Source: CBDHFF01 sp965262395 (lineage in GTDB: Bacteria > Pseudomonadota > Alphaproteobacteria > Rickettsiales > Anaplasmataceae). From it: a stretch of DNA of 64,000 nucleotides. The notes beneath the pieces were generated by a model that worked only from the letters and a program-made list of their open reading frames with translations, had not been told where the DNA came from and did not search any database. The translations under genes and the position numbers were made by a program. The stretch lies in assembly GCA_965262395.1 (NCBI GenBank), contig OZ253531.1, positions 434,001 to 498,000 on the forward strand, read 5' to 3'. Every line of letters starts with the position of its first letter. The stretch's first letter is position 1. Positions 9,095 to 18,668 of this stretch are shown piece by piece.

Positions 9095-10388
9095 ATGCTA
9101 TTGCAGGATCTATATTAAAATAGTGCATGACTAATGGGATGATTGCGCCCGATGACACTGATATTATAAAAGTTATCATTAGCGATAATCCAAACACTAG
9201 TGCCAGGTCTTGGTTTTCATAATGCACCAATACTATTGCTATAACTGCTAGAGCGAATATAGTGCCCATTATAATACTAGTTAAGAATTCCTTTATACAG
9301 AATCGTACAGAGTTTAGGCTATTTAATTCTTTGGAGCTTATTGCTCGTACAGTTAGAGTTGCAGTTTGAGCTCCTGCGTTACCTGTTAAGGCTGCGGTTA
9401 TTGGCATTAAAACAGCCAATGCGATCATTGACTCAATAGATTTGTCAAATATGCTTATAAAAAAAGAGTTGATTAAGGCACTGAGCAGGACAATTAATAG
9501 CCACGGCATTCTTTGAAGAGCTGTTTTCAAAAATCCTGTGTGCACGGTTGTTTCTTGGACACCACTCAGAGTCAGCATATCCTCTTCTACTTCTTCTTCC
9601 ACAACACCTATCACTTCATTAATGGTAATTAACCCTATCAGCCCGCCATGTTCATCGATAACTGGTGCTGATAATAATTTATTCTCTTTAAAAATATTGG
9701 CCACTTCTTCTTGATCCATTGTGCTATTTATTATGTAAGTGTCCTTAAGCATTAAATCTGTAATTAATACAGATTTATGATTTGTGAGTAATTTGTTTAT
9801 AGGTAAATTACCGATGATCTTGAAATCTGAGTTAACTATGAATATTTCCTGAAAATCCTCGGGCAGTTCATTATTATTCTGCATAAATTCTATTACATCT
9901 CCAACATTCCACAAATATGGAACAGTAACAGCATCTGCTCTAAGCATTCTAGCTGCACTTTCCTCAGGGTAAGATAGAGTTCTTTTTATTTCTTTTTTCT
10001 TTTTGTCCGGAAGTAGAGGAAGTATTTGTTCTATATCATCTTTGTCTATATGCTCTATTATGGCGAATATCTCATTGCTAGTTAAGTTGAAGATGAGTGC
10101 AACGAAATTGTCGATACCTATGATGTTAATTATTTTAATAATAACCTCATGATTAAGGTCAGTTAGCAATTCATATGGAAATGTGCAGTGTGTTAGCAAG
10201 GACTGTAAGTTATCATTGTTAGCAGTGCTTATATATTCCGCTATGAGGCTCTCTTCTAGGCCATTAACGAATGCCTGTAATTTATTGAAGTTTCCTATTT
10301 CTATATATTGGGATATTTTGTTTAATTCTGCTGAATTATCAGCGTTGTGCAAATATGATGTTGTATATTCTTCTTTTTTTACTGGCAT
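9015..10388 (-). CDS. mgtE: magnesium transporter MgtE
   Basis: Mg2+ channel/transporter of the inner membrane gated by cytosolic Mg2+. Domain order fits the family: N-terminal superhelical domain (about 1-135, ending LLPDKKKKEIKRTLSYPEESA), two CBS domains (about 140-262, including SAPVIDEHGGLIGLITINEV), a connecting helix, then five membrane helices with the pore motif TGNAGAQTATLTVRAISS at about residue 340. At 457 residues it is full length. Its 3' end overlaps coaE by 80 nt in a convergent arrangement. Confidence 0.94.
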   Translation of the reverse strand: MPVKKEEYTTSYLHNADNSAELNKISQYIEIGNFNKLQAFVNGLEESLIAEYISTANNDNLQSLLTHCTFPYELLTDLNHEVIIKIINIIGIDNFVALIFNLTSNEIFAIIEHIDKDDIEQILPLLPDKKKKEIKRTLSYPEESAARMLRADAVTVPYLWNVGDVIEFMQNNNELPEDFQEIFIVNSDFKIIGNLPINKLLTNHKSVLITDLMLKDTYIINSTMDQEEVANIFKENKLLSAPVIDEHGGLIGLITINEVIGVVEEEVEEDMLTLSGVQETTVHTGFLKTALQRMPWLLIVLLSALINSFFISIFDKSIESMIALAVLMPITAALTGNAGAQTATLTVRAISSKELNSLNSVRFCIKEFLTSIIMGTIFALAVIAIVLVHYENQDLALVFGLSLMITFIISVSSGAIIPLVMHYFNIDPAIASTIIVTSVSDILSFSLFLWLATSLLL

Positions 10389-10450
10389 ATATGCTCCGTC
10401 ATGTGTATATAATTATACTGGTGTTATTTAGGTGTATTTACAGATCTACA

Positions 10451-11248
10451 ATGCTTAATATTATCTATCGTATATTATTAAATATTCTATTACCGATATC
10501 AGTCATAGTAATGATGTGCAGTGATGATTTATATGCACATAGCACCAAGCAAGGTGCATCGGATATAGTGGTTATCACTGATAACCAATTAAGTATAATA
10601 TTGCCAAAGATTATACGTTCCTATGTTTCTGAAACTGGCAATCGAGTGTCAGTAAGCTATGTTGATTATAGTGATATTCTTTCTTATACACAGAATTATG
10701 ATGAGCACGATACGTATGTTCTTATTACCAGTAATAGTAAAATCTATGATCAATTATTAGACAATGGATTTAATTTTGTAGGTAATGCGATGAGCGACAA
10801 CATGGTAATTGTTGTAGCAAAAGATTCACCTGTTAAGGATGTTATTGCTGATATAGGAAGTAGTTACACTGATATATTGTTACAATCTGTAAAATATACT
10901 GCGCTTGTTATTCCAGACCCAGCCAATAATGAATCTGGGAAGGTGGCAAAAAAGATTTTGAAAGATATAGGATTGTGGCAAAAATTAATTTCTAATGATA
11001 GCTTGGTTCGTGCATACAATGATGAGCAAGCAATGGAGATGGTTAAGCATGGAAGAGGTATGGGCATGGTATTAAATAACATGCTTGGCTTTAGTGACGT
11101 GTGTCCTATATTGCAGATTCACGATAATTTTTATCATAATATTATTTACAGATCCTTTATCTTTAACAGATATACTAAGAATAATGTTAGAGAGATGGAA
11201 GAATTCATAGAATTTGTGGCGAGTTATGTTGAGGACTTTCTAATGTAG
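10451..11248 (+). CDS. periplasmic substrate-binding protein, ModA-like (type 2 PBP), orphan
   Basis: Looks like the binding protein of an oxyanion ABC importer. From the ATG at 10451 (chosen over an upstream in-frame start that would overlap mgtE) it has a signal peptide (LLNILLPISVIVMMCS). VVAKDSPVKD, ALVIPDPANNESGKVAKKIL, KDIGLWQKL and MVKHGRGMGMVLNN follow the order of conserved blocks in ModA. No modB, modC or Mo-enzyme gene is visible, so the ligand is unknown; phosphate or another anion is possible. The next gene follows after 14 nt, suggesting an operon. Confidence 0.6.
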   Translation: MLNIIYRILLNILLPISVIVMMCSDDLYAHSTKQGASDIVVITDNQLSIILPKIIRSYVSETGNRVSVSYVDYSDILSYTQNYDEHDTYVLITSNSKIYDQLLDNGFNFVGNAMSDNMVIVVAKDSPVKDVIADIGSSYTDILLQSVKYTALVIPDPANNESGKVAKKILKDIGLWQKLISNDSLVRAYNDEQAMEMVKHGRGMGMVLNNMLGFSDVCPILQIHDNFYHNIIYRSFIFNRYTKNNVREMEEFIEFVASYVEDFLM

Positions 11249-11262
11249 GTAGGTGTGCAAGT

Positions 11263-11757
11263 ATGTATAATTTTCTAGATAGTATATCGTTTCTGTACAA
11301 TTATATAATTGATTACGAATATTTCTTTGCAATAATATTGTCAGCGCTGTTGTCTGTTTTGACTCTGATAGTATACAAATTTTATGGCAGAATAATCTTT
11401 ACATTTAATGATTTTGTAGAAACTATAGAGTTTCGAATAGAGCGGGAAAATAATAGGGTAGAAGAAGAAAAATATCGAAAAATGAAGCGTGAAAGAATGA
11501 CTCAGAAAATCGAAGAAGAGATTGAAAGTCAACGAGCCAATGTATCTTATTATCAACAGTATAATCAGGAAATAAAAATAATTTCAATTAATAATCCAAT
11601 AGGCAAGTGGACGAAAATGGTTATTTCTGAAAGAATGCCATATATGCAGAAGTTAAAAGAGCTGCTTAATGGCAATGACAACAAAGGATTCTGGCAATCT
11701 TTTGTTAGGGCTAGAGGGTCACGTGGTGCTTCGAATAGAGCTAGAAGTAATTTTTAA
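11263..11757 (+). CDS. small membrane-anchored coiled-coil protein, unknown
   Basis: 164 residues, not recognised. One hydrophobic helix (about residues 22-41, FFAIILSALLSVLTLIVYKF) is followed by a strongly charged coiled-coil segment (about 55-90, rich in Glu/Arg/Lys) and a basic C-terminus ending RARGSRGASNRARSNF. Topology would place the charged part in the cytosol or periplasm depending on orientation. It starts 14 nt after the binding-protein gene, so the two are probably co-transcribed and might work together, but this is inference. Confidence 0.7.
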   Translation: MYNFLDSISFLYNYIIDYEYFFAIILSALLSVLTLIVYKFYGRIIFTFNDFVETIEFRIERENNRVEEEKYRKMKRERMTQKIEEEIESQRANVSYYQQYNQEIKIISINNPIGKWTKMVISERMPYMQKLKELLNGNDNKGFWQSFVRARGSRGASNRARSNF

Positions 11758-12216
11758 CACCTTAATTCAATTATCCATATGTAGGTTTGTTGAAAGCATT
11801 CAATGTATTAAATTGAATAATTATAGTATTAATCAAACATTGAGTACTTGAGGAGTTTATCTAATTATAAATAAAATTGATGTTTTATTAAAATGTTTAG
11901 TAATTAATTAATTTATTCATGATATTCTTGATATGTAAGATTAATTTCATTGTAAATAGTTACTGTGTAGTAAAGTTTTAAGTAAGCTGATTTACTGTGT
12001 TAGTTCATAATCAGTATTACAGTTTTCTTTTTTGATATGGATGTGCTTTATTGCTTTTATATCAATTTCGTGAGTATTTACAACTTTAGTTGTCAGTTTG
12101 CATTGATTATTAATCGATCTGTGGCTTGCTTTGTGAGCTATATTGAATTCTGCTTGATGTATGATAGTACTGTTTTATATTGAGTGGGATATTTTTTGAA
12201 TTTTAAGGAGAAGACA
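11758..12216. other. intergenic, no gene seen
   Basis: 459 nt of AT-rich DNA with no supported ORF, RNA or hairpin. The last 12 nt contain the AAGGAG ribosome site of the DUF2610 gene. Confidence 0.6.
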
Positions 12217-12531
12217 ATGAAGAAATTCACAGTGCCATGTATATTTGGTGATCAGAAATCTCCATTTACTATTTACATTGGGGAGCCTAAGTATGATTCT
12301 CATCCTATACAGAATCAGGCAGATTGGCTTTCTAAGAATAGAGGAGGGCAAGTTCCTCCTGAAATAATGGAGAGTTTGTCAAAATTACATGCATTATCAA
12401 AAAAGAACAAAGTATCATTTGAGGAGTTATGTGTATATGCTTTAACAGCTGCACAGAAACAAGACAATAATACTAGTACTAATGATAATACAGGTGGTTC
12501 TGTAGATAATAATGCTGCTTTTGGAGGGTAG
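12217..12531 (+). CDS. DUF2610-type small protein of Rickettsiales
   Basis: 104 residues. The opening MKKFTVPCIFGDQKSPFTIY, the central block HPIQNQADWLSKNRGG, and the C-terminal helix VSFEELCVYALTAA match the pattern I know for the DUF2610 family, a short protein restricted to Anaplasmataceae and Rickettsiaceae whose function is unknown. The final 20 residues are a low-complexity Asn/Asp/Gly tail. I chose the ATG at 12217, which has AAGGAG six bases upstream, over an in-frame start at 12184. lolD begins 9 nt after the stop, so they form a two-gene operon; whether the protein relates to lipoprotein export is unknown. Confidence 0.75.
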   Translation: MKKFTVPCIFGDQKSPFTIYIGEPKYDSHPIQNQADWLSKNRGGQVPPEIMESLSKLHALSKKNKVSFEELCVYALTAAQKQDNNTSTNDNTGGSVDNNAAFGG

Positions 12532-12539
12532 TCATTGCA

Positions 12540-13211
12540 ATGTCTTGTGTTTTAAGATTGTGTGATGTAGTGAAGTGTTTTGAAGGACGTGATGTTGAAA
12601 CGGCAATATTAAATGGTGTTAATTTTGATTTGTATGAATCGGAATTTGTATCATTGATAGGCCAATCTGGTTCTGGAAAAACAACTTTGCTACAAATTGC
12701 TGGGCTACTTGATAAAGTGGATAGTGGTCTGGTTGAGATTTGTTCACAGAGCTGTAATTTGCTCAGTGATAATGAAAAGAGTGAAATAAGAAAAAAATAT
12801 ATAGGGTTTGTATATCAATCCCCAAATTTAATGCCAGAGTTCACAGTAGTAGAAAATGTGATGCTGCCTCAGTTAATCAGCGGCATAGATAGGGAAATTG
12901 CATTCTCACAGGCAATATCTTTGCTGGAGGATGTAGGTCTATCTGATAAACATGATAAACACACGTCGATTTTATCTGGTGGTGAAAAGCAAAGAGTATC
13001 TATTGCCCGAGCGCTTATTAAGATTCCTAAATTGTTGTTGGCTGACGAACCTACTGGTAATTTAGACCCAACCAATGCCAGTTTAATGTTTGATCTATTG
13101 TTTGATTTGGCGAAATCTAAAGGTGCTGCAGTTTTGTTGGTAACTCATAACCATAAGCTTGCAGAAAGATCTGATAGGGTTCTTACCTTACATGAATGTA
13201 GGGTAAGTTAG
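12540..13211 (+). CDS. lolD: lipoprotein-releasing ABC transporter ATPase LolD
   Basis: ATPase of LolCDE, which releases lipoproteins from the inner membrane for delivery to the outer membrane. Walker A GQSGSGKTT at about residues 41-49, Q-loop VYQSPNLMPEFTVVENVMLP at about 91-110, signature LSGGEKQR at about 143 and Walker B LLLADEPTGNLD at about 164-175, then the switch His in VTHN. 223 residues, normal. LPEFT/VENV spacing is typical for LolD and FtsE/MacB-like ATPases. lolC/E is not in the window, as in other Rickettsiales where Lol genes are scattered. Confidence 0.87.
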   Translation: MSCVLRLCDVVKCFEGRDVETAILNGVNFDLYESEFVSLIGQSGSGKTTLLQIAGLLDKVDSGLVEICSQSCNLLSDNEKSEIRKKYIGFVYQSPNLMPEFTVVENVMLPQLISGIDREIAFSQAISLLEDVGLSDKHDKHTSILSGGEKQRVSIARALIKIPKLLLADEPTGNLDPTNASLMFDLLFDLAKSKGAAVLLVTHNHKLAERSDRVLTLHECRVS

Positions 13212-13277
13212 GGTTATAAATAGATGTTTTATTTATTAAATTACAGATAAAAATTGACCACATAATATGCCCGATAT

Positions 13278-13306
13278 TTGCAAATAACAGAAATTTATGT
13301 TATGAT
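13278..13306 (+). promoter_or_regulatory. sigma70 promoter for the coiled-coil orphan
   Basis: TTGCAA (13278-13283), 17-bp spacer, TATGAT (13301-13306), 32 nt before the ATG at 13339. Four of six and five of six matches to the consensus. Confidence 0.5.
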
Positions 13307-13338
13307 GTTTCCATGTTAAATTAATTTTTGAGGTTAAT

Positions 13339-14520
13339 ATGAGTAGTGATGCTAGAAGATTGAACCCAAGAGCAGGGGCAGAATTAAAACTCAGAGTAGA
13401 ATCAGGAACAGGATCGTATGATGTCTTACGAAAAAAAGGCCACGTTACACATATTATAACACAGAGAACAGAGAATGGGAGTGTTACCAGTGGACCTAGG
13501 GTGGTGCATGAGCCGGTTGATTTGCCTGAAGTGGGATATGCGCAAGACCATATAGACCAACACTCTTCATATTTGTACAAAGGGATTGATGATAGGAGTC
13601 TACAGCAGGTTGTTGCTACAGATAGAGAAATAACTGCCTTACAGATGGCGGGGCTAAGAAATCAAAGTACACAAAAAAGAAGAATTTCTAATCATATTGA
13701 CGGCAATATTTCAAAAGGCGCTGGTCAGTATGGTTGCAACGGTCTTTCTCAGGCAGGACTTGCTGAGTTAGCATTCACTCTTACTAAAGCAAGGACTCCA
13801 CAAGGAGAGATAGCAGCAAGAAAAGCAAGAGAAGAAGCAGAAGAAGCAAAAGCTCTACTAATAGAAGCAGTAGCAAAAGAAGCAGCAGCAAAAGAAACAA
13901 GAGACAAAAGAGCAAAAAGAGTTCTACTAAGAGAAGAAGTAGCAAAAGCAAGAGAAGAAGTAGCAAAAGCAAGAGAAGAAGTAGCAAAAGCAAGAAAAGA
14001 AGCAGAAAAAGCAGCAGCAAAAGAAAAAAGAGACAAAAGAGCTCAACTAAGAAAAGCAGCAGCAAAAGAAGAAGCAGAAAAAAAAGAAGCAGCAGCAGAA
14101 ACAGCAGCATTAAAAGCACTTAATGACTTGGACGACGGTTTAGAAGCAGCGGATTTAGGATTTGATGATGCAGTTGCGGTGATAGATAGGAATTCGTTTG
14201 AAGACCACAAGATGCATGGCGGTCCAAACACATCGTTATGTGGGCAAAGGGCAGTATCTGCTAGCGAGATAGGCAGTCCTCATCAAGAAACTAGAAGACA
14301 TAGTTCTCAACTACCTATGCGCCAGGCTGATAGCTCTTTGACCAGCTTGCTTAAGGGTAATGGTGCAGTGCCACATACGATTAAAGATACTATTGGTGGT
14401 GCATCAGGTCGCAATAAACCAGAGTTAGAAATGATTGGCTCTAGTCATGACGAGTCATTAGTGCCGAGTGCGGGCGCTAGTGTTGAAAGATCTGGCTCTT
14501 CTATCTGCTTTGATGAATGA
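13339..14520 (+). CDS. orphan protein with alanine-rich charged coiled coil, effector-like
   Basis: 393 residues, not recognised. Residues about 150-265 form a long helix of Ala/Glu/Lys/Arg, including three near-perfect copies of the heptad REEVAKA, which predicts an extended coiled coil. The N-terminal 150 residues are mixed polar, and the C-terminal 130 are Ser/Gly-rich and probably disordered. No signal peptide or membrane helix. Start ATG has TGAGG upstream and its own promoter. Size, disorder and coiled coil resemble secreted effectors of intracellular bacteria, but no secretion signal is identifiable. The minus-strand poly-Leu ORFs over this stretch are artefacts of GAA/GCA repeats. Confidence 0.75.
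   Translation: MSSDARRLNPRAGAELKLRVESGTGSYDVLRKKGHVTHIITQRTENGSVTSGPRVVHEPVDLPEVGYAQDHIDQHSSYLYKGIDDRSLQQVVATDREITALQMAGLRNQSTQKRRISNHIDGNISKGAGQYGCNGLSQAGLAELAFTLTKARTPQGEIAARKAREEAEEAKALLIEAVAKEAAAKETRDKRAKRVLLREEVAKAREEVAKAREEVAKARKEAEKAAAKEKRDKRAQLRKAAAKEEAEKKEAAAETAALKALNDLDDGLEAADLGFDDAVAVIDRNSFEDHKMHGGPNTSLCGQRAVSASEIGSPHQETRRHSSQLPMRQADSSLTSLLKGNGAVPHTIKDTIGGASGRNKPELEMIGSSHDESLVPSAGASVERSGSSICFDE
13930..13993 (+). repeat. three in-frame 21-bp repeats (coiled-coil heptads)
   Basis: AGAGAAGAAGTAGCAAAAGC-type units of 21 bp repeated three times; each encodes one REEVAKA heptad. Copy number can change without a frameshift and would lengthen or shorten the coiled coil by one heptad. Confidence 0.9.
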
Positions 14521-15036
14521 TAGTTGATGAAGGTTAGGAACCCTGTGCAGATGAATAACCTGGATAGGAAATCCTTTTTTATGAACTACCTGCTGGATTT
14601 ATTAATGTAGATCCAGTGGGGCTTAATCTTGAGCTTTGATAATAAATAAACAGAAGAGAATTGGTTCAACAATACCAAGTTTATCTGTAATTTTAGCTTA
14701 ATAAAATTTAATCTTGTGCAATGCTAGAGATCAGACGAACGGGAAAATAAAAATATCACTTCGAGCAGAAAATATATTATCTTTTTTAATTTTTGTTAAA
14801 GTATCCAGTACAATTATTCAATAAGGTATGACGTTCATTATGCAAATAATGTAAGTATCGTATATTTCTGTTTGTTCTGGCTTTTTCCAGGAATGTAGTA
14901 AATATAGAGGTAGTACGTATGTATGTGCAATCCTTCATTTAGTGAATTTTATATCAAATTTATTATAAGTTTATTCTTGGCATAATGGTTGTGATGTGTA
15001 ATACTACAGGATAATAATATTTTAGTGGTAATAGAC
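14521..15036. other. intergenic, no gene seen
   Basis: 516 nt without a supported ORF. A CTGGAT...ATCCAG inverted repeat (about 14612-14634) lacks a T tract. The downstream gene has no clear promoter; TTGGCA near 14976 is the only -35-like element. Confidence 0.5.
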
Positions 15037-15618
15037 ATGAGTCAGGCTTATTTTAATCCTAATCATCCTAATCATCCAAGGAATTTTGAAATATTCCCTC
15101 CTCCAGATCTTGCCACACGTCTTTATATCTTATTAGGTACTCATCTTGTTGGAGGATATACTGTTGATAATTTTATAATTTCTGCTAGAAATTATATGAA
15201 TCCTCAGCATTTTCCTGAAGCCATACAAAGGGACCTGATTGATCTTGAGCCTGCAATTACCTGGTCCCAAGGACAGGGCCTGTCTAAAGAATTCTATCAT
15301 ATGGTTATAGATCGTGTAGCAAGACTAAGAACTCAAACCGTAGATTATGAGCCAATGGTTAATGTTCCAGTTGTTGCATTGTACGATGAGTGTATTAAAA
15401 ATTTTCAGGGTCAAAGTACCTTTGTTGATATGGTATTTAATCATGATGCTTACTTAGCTAACGGAATGTCTGCTAACCTCGTAAATGCTGATCAGTCGCT
15501 TTATATAAGCAAAATCAAAGATCGATTGAGCAGAATGCAGGATAGTCCGGCAGAGCTCACTAATTACAATACATTTGTTAGTTTAGTGCTGTCTATATAT
15601 CCTGACTGGGGAAAGTAA
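15037..15618 (+). CDS. orphan acidic protein (orphan island gene 1)
   Basis: 193 residues, not recognised, no signal peptide or membrane helix. N-terminus is Asn/Pro/His-rich (two NHPNH-like repeats), then mostly helical sequence with motifs such as FPPPDLATRLYILLG and a C-terminus NTFVSLVLSIYPDWGK. I favour the ATG at 15037 over a GTG four codons upstream; ribosome site is weak. First of six same-strand orphan genes separated by 150-430 nt gaps; codon usage is AT-rich like the neighbourhood. Confidence 0.7.
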   Translation: MSQAYFNPNHPNHPRNFEIFPPPDLATRLYILLGTHLVGGYTVDNFIISARNYMNPQHFPEAIQRDLIDLEPAITWSQGQGLSKEFYHMVIDRVARLRTQTVDYEPMVNVPVVALYDECIKNFQGQSTFVDMVFNHDAYLANGMSANLVNADQSLYISKIKDRLSRMQDSPAELTNYNTFVSLVLSIYPDWGK

Positions 15619-15842
15619 TCAAAATAGTTTATTTTGATGGATAATTAAGCAATATAGCTTTATTTTTGAGTCAAGAGATCCTTGGCTACTGATTATGTTT
15701 TAACGAATTAAATAGATCTGGAATTAATGCTTAAGTTTAATTCCTCTCTTGGTATAAATAATTTCTGTGGTTGAGATAAAGAGATATTTTAGCCGCAGAT
15801 TTATATTTTTTAGTTGTTATTGATATTTGAGTAAGATAAGCA

Positions 15843-16373
15843 ATGTTAATTGAACAAAAGAAAATTGATGATAATGGCATTCAAAATATTGTAGTAAAGT
15901 ATGATCTGTCTGAGGATGTGCATTATCCGATCATGGGCTGTGATTGCATGGTTGATATGAGTATGGATAAGATACTAAATGTAGATAGTGAAGGTGTTTT
16001 GGTAGAGGTCGTACTTAACGATGCAATGGTTACGGGAGTGTATCCTTGTTTAATTAATCAGAGTGATGAATATCCTGTAGATGGGGCTGTGTATATGGCC
16101 GAAGAGTTAATAGACTATTCCGTGGTAGGCAATGATGTAGTTCTTTATTCAAAATTTGCTAGTCATCAGGAATTTGTGAATATCGAGCAACTTAATATAG
16201 GCAAGATTATAAGTCATGTATCACTTTGCTTCCCAGATGCAGCAGAGCATAGAAACATCTTGATAGATGCTTATTATGTAACTCAAGATGATACGGGTCA
16301 TTATTCCAATTATGGACAGTGTATAGACCTAGATATATATTGCTCAGACACAAGCGCTGATTATATTCTTTAG
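15843..16373 (+). CDS. orphan acidic protein (orphan island gene 2)
   Basis: 176 residues, very acidic (many Asp, few Lys/Arg after the first 10 residues), no signal peptide. Predicted mostly beta: alternating hydrophobic runs such as GVLVEVVLNDAMVTGVYPCL and SVVGNDVVLYS. Six cysteines. Not recognised. The ATG at 15843 has a weak AAGATAAG upstream. Confidence 0.7.
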   Translation: MLIEQKKIDDNGIQNIVVKYDLSEDVHYPIMGCDCMVDMSMDKILNVDSEGVLVEVVLNDAMVTGVYPCLINQSDEYPVDGAVYMAEELIDYSVVGNDVVLYSKFASHQEFVNIEQLNIGKIISHVSLCFPDAAEHRNILIDAYYVTQDDTGHYSNYGQCIDLDIYCSDTSADYIL

Positions 16374-16467
16374 TTGTTTGTATTTCAAGGTGGCGGTTTT
16401 TGTTCACTAATAATTTTGTTGCACTGCCCTAATTATTCAAGGGTTGGTATGGGATCTTCCCAATATA

Positions 16468-16496
16468 TTGATATTTAATGATAATTGTGCTATAAT
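16468..16496 (+). promoter_or_regulatory. strong sigma70 promoter for orphan island gene 3
   Basis: TTGATA (16468-16473), exactly 17 bp, TATAAT (16491-16496): eleven of twelve consensus bases, 32 nt before the ATG at 16529, which also has a GAGGG ribosome site. Confidence 0.7.
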
Positions 16497-16528
16497 ATAA
16501 CCTATAATAACGCAATTAAGAGGGCATT

Positions 16529-17569
16529 ATGGGGAAATATTTGGATGGATTTTATGATGTAACGCAGAAATTTGCTGATATCAACTGGATTAAAATATCA
16601 AGATATAGTGATGCAAAAAACTTTGCCTCTAAGGATCTTGATTTAGATGATATTGAAAATTTATTTACTCATACATGGTATCCGTTTTGTGATGAATGTG
16701 CTCAAACAGGGGACTCCAATGCTTTAACTGCTATTTTAGAGTCTTATGCAAGCCTTGATTTCTTTAGTAATTTGGTGCAGGAGCGTGCAAGCGAGAAGGC
16801 TGAAGTTATGGATTATGTCCACGATTATCCAAATGTTGGATTTATGACATTTCATAAGTTATTTTATTTTATGCCTCATGATGATCTAAAACCGATAGAT
16901 TATCTTAATTATAAGAATGCAGAGGAATATGAGGCTTCAGTTAGAGATTTTGCTGATGCGTTCTCCGTACGATGCAAGGAAGTCGTTGATTCATTGTCAG
17001 AAGGTGCGGTTGATAAATTTGTACAACATGCTAAATTTTATATAGACTACGCAAAGCTTCAGGGGCATGATATAGAAATACCTGAATATACATTGATCAA
17101 TGATAAAGGTGAGATTGTATCTCGTGAAGATGATGCAGCTTTAAGAGAAATGGCTAATAGCTATTTGCTCAAGATTAAAGAATTTTGTGATGCGGATTAT
17201 GTATATAAAGCTTTATCATCAGTTGATAGTATTGCGGTTAGGGCATCCATTGATTTGCACGATGCAGTTCAGAATTTTGTAGATGAGAAAGTTAGTGCAG
17301 ATAAATTAGATTTATCTGAGTATGGGATGAATGATAGTAATAGTATTGATGCCTTAAGCAATGATAACCTGTCTTCTCTGATCCAGAATGTCTGTGGGCA
17401 TAATCAATACAGCAATTTGATTATAAATAAGATTGTAGAAAATAAAATTATAGAAAGTAGCTATACAAAACAAAATAATTCCAGTGTCAATATGAATGAT
17501 GATGATCTTTATGAAGAACATTATTCTGAGATAGATTCTTTTGTAGTATCATGTCCTGATTTGATATAG
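16529..17569 (+). CDS. orphan acidic protein (orphan island gene 3)
   Basis: 346 residues, not recognised, soluble, acidic and largely alpha-helical. It contains several aromatic/acid-rich helices (for example around residues 40-60 and 95-115). C-terminal 60 residues are Asn/Ser/Asp-rich and likely disordered. Strong promoter and good ribosome site (AAGAGGGC) suggest substantial expression. No transmembrane segment, no catalytic motif seen. Confidence 0.75.
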   Translation: MGKYLDGFYDVTQKFADINWIKISRYSDAKNFASKDLDLDDIENLFTHTWYPFCDECAQTGDSNALTAILESYASLDFFSNLVQERASEKAEVMDYVHDYPNVGFMTFHKLFYFMPHDDLKPIDYLNYKNAEEYEASVRDFADAFSVRCKEVVDSLSEGAVDKFVQHAKFYIDYAKLQGHDIEIPEYTLINDKGEIVSREDDAALREMANSYLLKIKEFCDADYVYKALSSVDSIAVRASIDLHDAVQNFVDEKVSADKLDLSEYGMNDSNSIDALSNDNLSSLIQNVCGHNQYSNLIINKIVENKIIESSYTKQNNSSVNMNDDDLYEEHYSEIDSFVVSCPDLI

Positions 17570-17995
17570 GGCAAATTGAAAGGCCAGTTGTGGCATTTGC
17601 GGGGGGTCATAGGTTCTTGTTTAGTGGGCAAAGATCTTGTATTGAGATGATGTGCTATATAGTTCGATCACGTGCCATCTTTTACATGGTTATTGGATAT
17701 TCTATATTTTTATTACATAAAAAATACATTAGCAGATTTGTGAGGGGTTTTTGGCCACCAATGCACGTCGACAATTAATTTAGATTGACATTTTAATCAT
17801 TAGTACTGCCCATCAATACATATAGGTAGGACTGATTTAGGGTTACATGGGTGTAGCTTTTTATAATCATTATGAATATAGATTTAATTAAATAATTAAT
17901 ACATATTTGACATTTAGTTAAGTATGTGTTAACATATATGTATTGACTCTTATTCTTTATTAAGAGTTGTTCATTAGTTTTATAATGGAGGGTTT
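17570..17995. other. intergenic with a weak ORF and hairpin
   Basis: 426 nt. A 62-codon GTG-initiated frame at 17590-17778 has no ribosome site and no recognisable product, so I do not call it a gene. A small inverted repeat CTCTTA/TAAGAG lies at 17947-17966 between the promoter and start of the next gene and could affect its mRNA leader. Confidence 0.5.
17907..17935 (+). promoter_or_regulatory. sigma70 promoter for orphan island gene 4
   Basis: Perfect -35 TTGACA (17907-17912), 17-bp spacer, TAACAT (17930-17935). The leader to the ATG at 17996 is 60 nt and contains a short hairpin. Confidence 0.55.
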
Positions 17996-18637
17996 ATGAT
18001 TATTACAAAAATTAACGCAAGTCAGATTTCTAAAGCTGTTTCGGAATTGGAGAGTGCTGGTATAATTAAGCCAGAGCATTATACATCTGTTGATGATAGT
18101 GGTTCTGAACAAGGGAGCGTTCGTGGAATCGGTGATGTTTTGTACGAATTAAGCGATGATCAGATTCATGGCCTTGCTTGTAAGACTACTTGTGCATTAG
18201 TACGTTCGTTTATGGATCCTGAATCTTTGTGTAAGAGTTCTGAGGATGGTGAATCAAGTCTAATCCACAACTTAAGATGTACTGCTTACTTCTCCGTAAT
18301 GAACGGTATATGTACTGTCTTCCAGGAAGTTATGGATGCAGCTGTAACGCTAAAACATAAGATGGAAGATGAGCCTGGTGAAGATCATTCTGTAGATATA
18401 TCTTTCAATGAGGGTAATACTAATTGTTTTAGTATCAATGACTGTTTCATTATATCTACTTTACACGGTCTATTTCCTGACTTGGAAGTAGATAGTTTCC
18501 GTTATACTTCAGAACTTGATACCGTTAACCAGGATGATGCTTCAGAGCTTGATAATGTTAGTCATCTTGATCATGGAGTAGAGTATACTCAAGATGTTTT
18601 TGATGTAGTTGATACGTCTGATAGTACTTTGATTTAA
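17996..18637 (+). CDS. orphan acidic protein (orphan island gene 4)
   Basis: 213 residues, acidic and soluble, six Cys. A helical N-terminal part (ASQISKAVSELESAGIIKPE) includes a possible small helical domain; the C-terminal 35 residues are an Asp/Ser/Val-rich tail with repeating SELDxVxxxD-like phrases. Not recognised. Ribosome site TGGAGGG seven bases before ATG is strong. Confidence 0.75.
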   Translation: MIITKINASQISKAVSELESAGIIKPEHYTSVDDSGSEQGSVRGIGDVLYELSDDQIHGLACKTTCALVRSFMDPESLCKSSEDGESSLIHNLRCTAYFSVMNGICTVFQEVMDAAVTLKHKMEDEPGEDHSVDISFNEGNTNCFSINDCFIISTLHGLFPDLEVDSFRYTSELDTVNQDDASELDNVSHLDHGVEYTQDVFDVVDTSDSTLI

Positions 18638-18668
18638 ATAATTCTGTGTATTAGTGTGCTATGTCTAA

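Noticed and set aside
13749..14119. Minus-strand poly-Leu and Ala/Ser-rich ORFs
   Set aside because: They are the antisense of GAA/GCA-rich coiled-coil codons of the + strand gene; no ribosome site or domain.
17590..17778. 62-codon + strand ORF with a hydrophobic segment
   Set aside because: GTG start without ribosome site, odd composition, no relation to neighbours.
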